Source: a bacterium (lineage in GTDB: Bacteria > UBA8248). From it: a DNA stretch of 25,947 nucleotides. The position numbers and the translations under genes are program-made. A model generated the notes under the pieces. It did no database searches, had not been told where the DNA came from, and worked only from the letters and a program-made list of their open reading frames with translations. Position 1 is the first letter of the stretch, and every line of letters starts with the position of its first letter. The DNA lies in NCBI GenBank assembly GCA_027622355.1, contig JAQBZT010000006.1, forward strand, positions 1 through 25,947. Reading direction: 5' to 3'. Positions 1 to 6,016 of the stretch are shown piece after piece.

Positions 1-243
1 TGCGCGCGGCGGTAGCCTTCCCCTCAATTCTCATTTCCGAGGCAATCTATGTGCCATGCACGGCGCAGCCAAAAAAGACTGGCTAACACTTTCACAAAAA
101 AAGGATTACCAGATTCTATTATCATGTTTTTTTTGACGAAGTCCAGAAGGACGGGACAATTCGCCCCATTTTTGCCGTCTGAATATATGATTAATGCAAA
201 CAAGCAGAACAGAAAAGGGGGAGAAATACATTTCCCGTGGGCC

Positions 244-1371
244 TTAAATGATGCCCTGGGCCTTTTCGACAAACATCCGGGCAACCTCGGGCCAGTCGTA
301 GCGCAGCACGTGCGTGCGCCCCGCCCGGCCGAGCCGCGCGCGCAAATCCGCATCTTGCAGGAGCCGGATGAGGGCCGCAGAGAGCGCCTCCTCATCCCCG
401 GGCGGGACGAGAAGCCCCGCCTCTCCATCCGGAACCACCTCGGGCACGGCGGTGGCCCGCACCGCTACAACGGGAAGCCCCGCCGCCATGGCCTCGAGAA
501 AAACGATGCCGAAGCCCTCCTGCAGGCTCGGAAGGCAGAAAACATCGGCCTCGAAGTAGGCGCGGCGAACATCCGCCTCATCGGGGAGCTCTCCGAGAAA
601 TTTCACCGAATCGCCCAGGCCCAAATCGGCCGCCATCTCTTCGAGTCTGGCCGCCATCGGCCCGCCGCCCACGACACGCAAAAGAACATCCGGCACCGCG
701 GCGCGCACCCGCGGCATCGCCTCGATGAGCGCCCGGGTATTCTTCCGCGGGTACTGCCGCCCCACCGAGAGAATCGCCGGACACGCATCCGCCCGCGGGG
801 GCACAGATGCGGCCGCTTCCTCCCAGGCAGCCAGATCGATCCCCTCGGGCACGATCTCGATATTTCCGGGAGGAAGGTCATAGGCCGAGACCGCCGCCCG
901 CTTGCAGTAATTGCTCGTCACAAACACGGCCCGCGCCTTCCGGGCGTTATAGCCTTCCATCCGCGCCAGAAAGGAAAGATGGGCCTTCACCCGCCCGGTC
1001 TCGAATTGCGCCTCCTCGGCGGCGATTCCTTTGAGGCACACGATGTAGGGCACATCCGGCCCGGGCCGGTAAAAGCACCCGTCGATATCGAAACCCGCCA
1101 CCAGGTCGTACTGATCGGGGAGACCCTGGATTTCCAACTCCGCGTTGAACATGAGCCGCCGCAGGGAGAGGCTGCCGCCCCCGCGCGCGGGCCGGAGGAG
1201 ATCCACCCGGTGGCCGGCCGCCTCGAGCGCGGCCGCGAGCCCGGAAATGCCTACCGCCGTGCCGCTCCCCCGGGCCGGATCGGCGGGCCAGGAATCGAGA
1301 AATGCGATATCCAACGATTCGTTCCGGCGGCTAGAGGAGCTGATCGGCCTTGGCGGCGAAGACAAAATCAC
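244..1371 (-). CDS. Glycosyltransferase family 4 protein
   Basis: Retaining GT-B fold glycosyltransferase that probably transfers a sugar from a nucleotide-sugar donor to a glycan or lipid acceptor in the cytoplasm; donor and acceptor cannot be told. The 375 codons show an N-terminal acceptor half (from about residue 20) and a C-terminal donor half. The latter has the SVGRQYPRKN segment (about 202-211), the VVGGGP loop (233-238) and the family EX7E motif, EGFGIVFLE at 285-293. The open frame begins with GTG at 1371 inside the upstream dehydratase gene, with a GGAGA that is too close to it. Homology appears to begin only at about residue 21, so a TTG start near 1314 is an alternative. It is the last gene of its strand block; the 243 bases beyond it hold no gene I can support. 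Family assignment is firm, function is open. Confidence 0.88.
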   Translation of the reverse strand: MILSSPPRPISSSSRRNESLDIAFLDSWPADPARGSGTAVGISGLAAALEAAGHRVDLLRPARGGGSLSLRRLMFNAELEIQGLPDQYDLVAGFDIDGCFYRPGPDVPYIVCLKGIAAEEAQFETGRVKAHLSFLARMEGYNARKARAVFVTSNYCKRAAVSAYDLPPGNIEIVPEGIDLAAWEEAAASVPPRADACPAILSVGRQYPRKNTRALIEAMPRVRAAVPDVLLRVVGGGPMAARLEEMAADLGLGDSVKFLGELPDEADVRRAYFEADVFCLPSLQEGFGIVFLEAMAAGLPVVAVRATAVPEVVPDGEAGLLVPPGDEEALSAALIRLLQDADLRARLGRAGRTHVLRYDWPEVARMFVEKAQGII

Positions 1372-1660
1372 TCTCCGTCAGGCCGTTGATCTTGTGCGTC
1401 CAGACGGTGATCTTCACCTTTCCCCACGCGAGATAGATGTCCGGATGGTGCCCTTGTTGCTCGGCCATCCCTCCGACCCCGTTGGTGAAGGCGAGCGCCT
1501 CGGCAAAGTTGCGAAACGAAAAATCCTTCTCCAGATGATGCGCATCCACCACGCGCCATTCGTTGCCGAGTTGACGCTGGAGGTCATCCAACTCTTTCCC
1601 CGCCAGGGGCGGAACACCTCCCTTGCAGGGCACACACTCTTTCGCGGCCAAATCGTTCAT
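1331..1660 (-). CDS. Pterin-4a-carbinolamine dehydratase (4a-hydroxytetrahydrobiopterin dehydratase)
   Basis: Small cytoplasmic enzyme (109 aa, normal family length) that dehydrates 4a-hydroxytetrahydropterin, recycling the pterin cofactor of aromatic amino acid hydroxylases. The signature is complete: HHPDIYLAWGKV from residue 71 with the two active-site histidines 71 and 72, then THKINGLTESDF from residue 88 with the third histidine (89). The ATG at 1660 follows GGAGGGA at good spacing. Its 3' end overlaps the open frame of the glycosyltransferase by 41 bases if the GTG start of that gene is used. No phenylalanine hydroxylase lies in the window, so the partner enzyme is elsewhere or the protein has another role. 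It is divergent from the creatininase-family gene across a 147-base gap that must hold both promoters; I could not pick convincing -35/-10 pairs there. Confidence 0.94.
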   Translation of the reverse strand: MNDLAAKECVPCKGGVPPLAGKELDDLQRQLGNEWRVVDAHHLEKDFSFRNFAEALAFTNGVGGMAEQQGHHPDIYLAWGKVKITVWTHKINGLTESDFVFAAKADQLL

Positions 1661-1795
1661 CGGCTATCCCTCCATGGCTGGATCCAAAATATCCCGGCCT
1701 CCATGTTCTCACGTCTGCGGCAGCCATGCTAAACTGCAACCGACCCGCAAACTCGAGTTCTTTGTCCGAAAAACCGGGAGCAAATCCGCCCCGGC

Positions 1796-1801
1796 AGGAG
1801 G
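1796..1801 (+). promoter_or_regulatory. Strong Shine-Dalgarno AGGAGG of the creatininase-family gene
   Basis: A perfect AGGAGG lies 6 bases before the ATG at 1808. It fixes this start and suggests efficient translation. Confidence 0.85.
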
Positions 1802-1807
1802 CCCGTC

Positions 1808-2566
1808 ATGCTTTTGCACGATCTGACATGGATGGAAGTGCGCGACATGCTTCCCCAAGAGCCTGTCATCATTCAACCCCTCGGCGCCACCGAGCAGCAC
1901 GGCCCCCACCTGCCGGTTCAGGTCGATATCGCGAGCGCATACGAAGTGGCGAAGGCGGCGGGGGAGCGGACCGGCTGCATCGTTGCCCCGCCTCTTCCCT
2001 TCGGGGCCTCCGAACCCTGGGAAAACTACCCCGGAACAATCAGTTTCACCTCGGAAACCTTCATGGCCTGCATCCGGGACATCGCCGATAGCCTGGTGCG
2101 GACCGGCTTCAAGAAAATTTTCTTCCTGAACGGGCACTACGTGAACCAGGCGCTTCTCCAAACCTCCATCGTGGACTGCATGGGCCGTTATGGCCGCGGG
2201 GGAGATATCATCTTCGCCTCGGCCACGTACTTTCTCATGAACCGCGAGCGGTGCAACGAAATCGGGGACAATTTCCGCGAAGGGCCGCATGCGAACGAGT
2301 TCGAGACGGCATTCATGATGCATCTGCGGCCGGACAAGGTGCATCTCGACCGCCTCGGCGACTGGAAGTACAAGCCCGAGTGGGTGACCTCCTACGAACT
2401 CGACGTGACGGCGGTCTCCCGTAAGCCGGACAGCCGGACGCACAATGGGGTGTACGGTGATCCGCGGCGGGCGACTCCGGAACGGGGAGCACAGTATTTC
2501 GAGGCCTGCGTCGAGAAGGTGGCCGAGGTCGTGGAGAACTTCAACCGGGAATTCTTCAAGATCTAG
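1808..2566 (+). CDS. Creatininase family amidohydrolase
   Basis: Metal-dependent hydrolase of the creatininase/ArfB/MftE superfamily, cytoplasmic, 252 aa (normal length). Family motifs are present: GATEQHGPHLPVQVD (residues 26-40) supplies ligand candidates E29, H31 and D40; NGHYVN (108-113) supplies H110; HANEFETA (161-168) is the usual late motif. True creatininase has NGHYEN, where the Glu is a metal ligand; here that position is Val112, as also happens with Gly in many non-creatininase members. The substrate is therefore unlikely to be creatinine and more likely another cyclic amide or formamide. The start is fixed by AGGAGG. The gene stands alone on the plus strand and converges with the alcohol dehydrogenase, stop codons 14 bases apart. 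Confidence 0.9.
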   Translation: MLLHDLTWMEVRDMLPQEPVIIQPLGATEQHGPHLPVQVDIASAYEVAKAAGERTGCIVAPPLPFGASEPWENYPGTISFTSETFMACIRDIADSLVRTGFKKIFFLNGHYVNQALLQTSIVDCMGRYGRGGDIIFASATYFLMNRERCNEIGDNFREGPHANEFETAFMMHLRPDKVHLDRLGDWKYKPEWVTSYELDVTAVSRKPDSRTHNGVYGDPRRATPERGAQYFEACVEKVAEVVENFNREFFKI

Positions 2567-2568
2567 CC

Positions 2569-2593
2569 GCCCGGCACGATTTAGGCACCGGGC
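2569..2593. terminator. Possible shared hairpin between convergent genes
   Basis: GCCCGG (2569-2574) and CCGGGC (2588-2593) form a 6-bp GC stem with a 13-base loop in the gap between two convergent stop codons, reaching into the end of the alcohol dehydrogenase gene. No T-run follows on either strand, so intrinsic termination is only possible. Confidence 0.25.
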
Positions 2594-3609
2594 AGGAGCG
2601 GCGCCCGGCCGAAGACTCGGTTTTCCTTCAGATCCGCGAGCGCCCGCTCGGCCTCGGCCAGGGGGTAAGTGGCCGAGATGATCGGCTTCACCCTTCCGGC
2701 CCCCACCCACTCGGCCGCCTCGGCGAGCTCGGCGCGGTTCACATAGCGCGAGCCGGTCACCGTGATCTCATCGTGCACAAACCGGGTCGGGTCGGTGACG
2801 AAGACCGCCCCCGGCTGGAAGCCGACGACGATCAGGCGCCCGGCCGTCGAAAGCGCGGCGAGACTTCGGGGAATCGTCTCCTCCGTCCCGACAAACTCAA
2901 GCACCACCTCGGCCCCCTTGCCGTCCGTTTCCTCCAGGACGACTTCGCCGAAATCCGTCTTCCGGCTGTTGATGACGACATCCGCGCCCAGCTCTTTCGC
3001 ACGCGCGAGCCGCGCATCGTCCACATCCACGGCAAACACACGGCCGCCGAAAACGCGGGCGATCTGCACGGCGTGAACCCCCCCCCCGCCACAGGCGCCG
3101 ACGATGACAATGTCCTCGCCCGCTCTGAGGGCAGCCCTTGTCTTGATGGCCTTGAGCGGGGTAGCCACAGGACTCACGATGGCGGTGGCATCGGCGTAAC
3201 CCACCCCATCCGGGATACGGACGAGGTTCCGCGCGGGCGCCCGGACATACTCGGCGTAGCCGCCGTCCACGTGAACGCCGAAATAGCCCCGGAAATCGCG
3301 GCAGAGCGTCTCCCGGCCCATCCGGCAGAACCGGCAGCGCCCGCAGGTGAGATAGGCGTGGACGATCACCCGATCGCCCTCGGCGAATCCCTCCACGCCC
3401 GGCCCGAGGGCGGCGATCTCCCCGGCAATCTCATGGCCGAGGATAAGGGGAATCTTGCCTCCGGCCCGGCCCGCCCGGATGGTCACATCGAACTGATCGG
3501 GCGCGCAGGCATGGACGCGGAGCACCACCTCGCCCATCCCCGGGGAAGGGTCGGGAACTTCCTCCAGCGAAAGCGCCCCGCCCCATTCGTGCAACACCAT
3601 CGCCTTCAT
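2581..3609 (-). CDS. Zinc-type medium-chain alcohol dehydrogenase with altered catalytic zinc site
   Basis: NAD(P)-dependent alcohol/aldehyde oxidoreductase of the MDR superfamily, 342 aa, cytoplasmic. Seen: GHEIAGEI (58-65) with H59 and E60; the structural-zinc knuckle CGRCRFC and a later Cys (C89, C92, C95, C103); and the dinucleotide loop VGACGGGGVHAVQ, encoded across a run of ten G. The usual ACGxC motif, whose second Cys binds catalytic zinc, reads ACAPDQFD here, so that ligand is Asp38. Either zinc is bound differently or the reaction has drifted, as in the quinone oxidoreductase branch. The ATG at 3609 follows GGAGGG at 7 bases. It lies 15 bases after the 3-hydroxyacyl-CoA dehydrogenase gene, so the two are probably one transcript. 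Substrate unknown. Confidence 0.9.
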   Translation of the reverse strand: MKAMVLHEWGGALSLEEVPDPSPGMGEVVLRVHACAPDQFDVTIRAGRAGGKIPLILGHEIAGEIAALGPGVEGFAEGDRVIVHAYLTCGRCRFCRMGRETLCRDFRGYFGVHVDGGYAEYVRAPARNLVRIPDGVGYADATAIVSPVATPLKAIKTRAALRAGEDIVIVGACGGGGVHAVQIARVFGGRVFAVDVDDARLARAKELGADVVINSRKTDFGEVVLEETDGKGAEVVLEFVGTEETIPRSLAALSTAGRLIVVGFQPGAVFVTDPTRFVHDEITVTGSRYVNRAELAEAAEWVGAGRVKPIISATYPLAEAERALADLKENRVFGRAPLLPGA

Positions 3610-3624
3610 GGTTCAACCCTCCGA

Positions 3625-4584
3625 TCAGGAAGCGGACGGCGCCGCCGCGCGCGGGTTCTCGCGGAGCCACCGCAAAAGCATCCGATCGCGTGCGCCGAGG
3701 ATTTCATTCCGCCGCGCCTCGTCCCATTCGTAGAACCCCTTGCCTGCCTTTTGGCCCAGCGTACCGGCTTCGATCATCTTGTCCAGCAGCGGGGAGGGTT
3801 CGGCGCGGTGATCGAGGTGCGGCTGAATGTTCCGCTGGACATCGCGCATCACATCGATGCCGGAAAGGTCGGACACTTCCAGAATGCCCAGGATGGGCCA
3901 AAGCCGGCCCACCGAGCGCACAACGGTATCCACCGCCTCGGGCGTCGCATATCCCTTCTCGATGATGTTGTAGGCTTCCCGGCGCATCGCTGTTGTAAGC
4001 CGCACCCCGATGTGTCCTGGAACCTCTTTGCAAAGCACCGGCTCCTTCCCCACCAGACGGAGAAACGCCATCGTCGCTTCCACGACCTCCGGCGCCGTCC
4101 GTTCGCCGGGGCTGATCTCCACCACCGGAATCAGGGGAGGCGGGGTGTAGCTGTGGGTCGAGATGCACCGCTCCGGCCGCTGGGTCATCCTGGAGATATC
4201 GGTCATTTTCAAACCCGATGTCTCGCTCGCCAGAATGGCGTTTTCCGGAGCGAGGGAATCCATCTCGCGGAAAATCTCTTGCTTCACTTCCAGTTTTTCC
4301 GATACGGACTCCACGATGAAATCGGCCCCCTCGACAGCGGCTCTGAAGTCTGTCGTGGGTGCGATTCGCGCGAGCGTCTCCTCTGCCTCTTGGGGCGTCA
4401 CGTATCCCTCATCGACAAAAATCTGGACACCCCTGCGAATACCCGCCATCGCCCGCTCGGAGCTCTCCGGCGTCCGGTTGTACATCGCCACCGGGTAGCC
4501 CGCCTGGGCAAATTGCTGCGCCACGCCGTGGCCAACGTAGCCGCCGCCCACAACCCCGATGCGTCGAATCTCCTGCGGCGTCAT
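3625..4584 (-). CDS. 3-hydroxyacyl-CoA dehydrogenase family protein
   Basis: NAD-dependent oxidoreductase of the L-3-hydroxyacyl-CoA dehydrogenase/lambda-crystallin family, 319 aa with the chosen start. The Rossmann loop is GVVGGGYVGHG (10-20). The catalytic region has S123 in ETSGL, H144 in THSYTPP (normally HFFNP) and E156 in VVEI. The C-terminal domain ends with the usual GKGFYEW. Two deviations matter: the HFFNP motif is HSYTPP, and the usual PGFxxNRL is PGHIGVRL, so the substrate-binding Asn is Val194. A standard straight-chain beta-oxidation substrate is therefore doubtful. The frame is open to 4698, but the ATG at 4584 sits behind GGGAGAGG and directly before the Rossmann strand. It is the first gene after an intrinsic terminator and is followed 15 bases later by the alcohol dehydrogenase. 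Confidence 0.9.
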   Translation of the reverse strand: MTPQEIRRIGVVGGGYVGHGVAQQFAQAGYPVAMYNRTPESSERAMAGIRRGVQIFVDEGYVTPQEAEETLARIAPTTDFRAAVEGADFIVESVSEKLEVKQEIFREMDSLAPENAILASETSGLKMTDISRMTQRPERCISTHSYTPPPLIPVVEISPGERTAPEVVEATMAFLRLVGKEPVLCKEVPGHIGVRLTTAMRREAYNIIEKGYATPEAVDTVVRSVGRLWPILGILEVSDLSGIDVMRDVQRNIQPHLDHRAEPSPLLDKMIEAGTLGQKAGKGFYEWDEARRNEILGARDRMLLRWLRENPRAAAPSAS

Positions 4585-4691
4585 AGGGGCCTCTCCCGAA
4601 ACCTCGAGAATTTCAAATGTTTCCGTTTCGAAATTCGACGGAATGTCCCGGCCATGCCATCGTGCGGAAAGAGCAAAACAAAATGCGGGAG

Positions 4692-4732
4692 AAAACACCC
4701 GGCCCCGGAGGGCACCGCCTGCCGGGACCGGG
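4692..4732 (-). terminator. Intrinsic terminator after the acyl-CoA dehydrogenase gene
   Basis: Read on the minus strand, 4732-4722 pairs with 4708-4698 in an unbroken 11-bp, almost all-GC stem (one G-U pair) with a 13-base loop, followed at once by TGTTTTC. It starts 7 bases after the acyl-CoA dehydrogenase stop. This is the clearest rho-independent terminator in the window. Confidence 0.72.
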
Positions 4733-4739
4733 GGGATGC

Positions 4740-5951
4740 TTACCGGAACAGTTCCGCCGGAAGATCGTAAAGCAGCCGCGCGGCGCGGACGAGCAGAACG
4801 TCGTTCACCCCATCGGAGTGGAGGAAGCTCGCCGCATCGCGAAAGTATTTCTCCATCGGCAGATCCTTCATATAGCCATGGCCGCCGAACAGCTCCATTG
4901 CTTCCTTGGCCACGTCGAAGGCGGCTTGCGACGCGAACACCTTGGCCATGGGCGCCATGGAGTAGTCGTTCGCCTCCGCCGGATCGTCAATGTTCGCCGC
5001 CGCCCGGTAGAGATAGGCCCGCGCCGCGTCGAGACGCATCCGCATGCTCGCCAGCTTATGATGGGTCAGCTGGTGCAGCATCATCTGTTTCCCGCCGACA
5101 AATCGCTCCTTGGCGTGCTCCACGGCCGCTTCGTAGGCCGCCCGGGCGGTTCCCAGGACGGTGGCGCCCGCCTGGATGTTGCTCCCCTCCTCGGCCAGGA
5201 ACTTGAGCACATCGGGCATGCCGCCGCCGCGCCTGCCGACCAGATTGTTCTCCGGGATGGTGCAGTCATCGAAGTGGAGGGCGCTGTTCCACACCAGGCG
5301 CTGGCCCATTTTGTTCTCGGTTTTTCCGATCGTAAAACCCGGGGCATCCTTCGTGATCAGAAAGGCGCTCACGCGCTCGTAGAAATCCGCATCCGGGTCC
5401 GTCACCGCAAAAACCAGATAGAGCTTGGAGAGTCCCGCGTTTGAGATGAAGATCTTCTGTCCGTTGATGACCCAGTTTCCCCCTTTCAGCTCCGCCCTGG
5501 TCTGGACAGTTTCTTTCCGCTCGATGGGGGGGATATAGTTCGAGCCGCCGGTGGGCTCGGTGATGCAGATAGAGAGCGCGCATTCGGGATCGTCCCGGAA
5601 CATGGGGATGAACCGCTTTTTCTGCCCCTCGTTGCACAACTTCACGATGGCGCCCGAAATTTTCCAAATCTGATCGAGACAGACCGCGAATCCCAGGTCA
5701 CCCGTCGCGATCTCCTCACCCACGACGCAGCGGGTGATAATGTCGGCCTCGATGCCGCCGTCTTCTTCGCTGAGCGCAATGGTTCGGAGACCGACCTTGT
5801 CCGCCGCACGGAGCAGATCCCAGGAGAAACCTTCCCGGGGATCGGGCTTCTGATCCAGTTCCGCCCGGACGGGCACAATCTCTTCCTGTACAAATTTTTT
5901 CGCCAAATCGCGAAGCATGATCTGCTGCTCGGTAAGCTTGAAGTCAACCAC
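4740..5951 (-). CDS. Acyl-CoA dehydrogenase
   Basis: FAD enzyme that alpha,beta-dehydrogenates an acyl-CoA and passes electrons to ETF; cytoplasmic, 403 aa with the chosen GTG start. Seen in order: N-terminal helices, the ITEPTGGSNY segment (FAD and substrate region), the beta-domain ending WNSALHFDDCTIPENN, and the C-terminal helical domain with ERFVGGKQ and ELFGGHGYMKDLPMEKYFRDA. The C-terminal position that is catalytic Glu in medium-chain enzymes (YEG) reads SDG here, an Asp. By eye, the helix G position used by isovaleryl- and long-chain enzymes carries a Glu (about residue 255). Start choice: GTG at 5951 preceded by GGAGGGGGA at 6-7 bases; an in-frame ATG at 5993 has no such site. It follows the molybdenum hydroxylase gene by 65 bases and is closed by a strong terminator. 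Acyl substrate unknown. Confidence 0.9.
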   Translation of the reverse strand: MVDFKLTEQQIMLRDLAKKFVQEEIVPVRAELDQKPDPREGFSWDLLRAADKVGLRTIALSEEDGGIEADIITRCVVGEEIATGDLGFAVCLDQIWKISGAIVKLCNEGQKKRFIPMFRDDPECALSICITEPTGGSNYIPPIERKETVQTRAELKGGNWVINGQKIFISNAGLSKLYLVFAVTDPDADFYERVSAFLITKDAPGFTIGKTENKMGQRLVWNSALHFDDCTIPENNLVGRRGGGMPDVLKFLAEEGSNIQAGATVLGTARAAYEAAVEHAKERFVGGKQMMLHQLTHHKLASMRMRLDAARAYLYRAAANIDDPAEANDYSMAPMAKVFASQAAFDVAKEAMELFGGHGYMKDLPMEKYFRDAASFLHSDGVNDVLLVRAARLLYDLPAELFR

Positions 5952-6016
5952 GACACACTCCCCCTCCACAATTTCGGCCCAGGTCCATCCCAAAAAATTC
6001 CGGAAACAAATACTTC

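Noticed and set aside
1..34. Minus-strand ATG at 34 with an open frame running off the left edge
   Set aside because: Only eleven codons are visible and no convincing ribosome site precedes the ATG, so a gene cannot be claimed.
1709..2710. Minus-strand open frame of 333 codons opposite the creatininase-family gene
   Set aside because: Antisense to a well-supported gene that has a perfect ribosome site; no recognisable domain.
4585..4698. N-terminal extension of the 3-hydroxyacyl-CoA dehydrogenase to 4698
   Set aside because: The added residues do not look like the family and lie directly under the intrinsic terminator; the ATG at 4584 has a good ribosome site.
5997..6006. TTCCGGAA followed by a T-run on the minus strand between the molybdenum hydroxylase and acyl-CoA dehydrogenase genes
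   Set aside because: The palindrome has no loop, so it cannot form a terminator hairpin, and TTCCGGAA occurs often in this GC-rich window, including inside genes.
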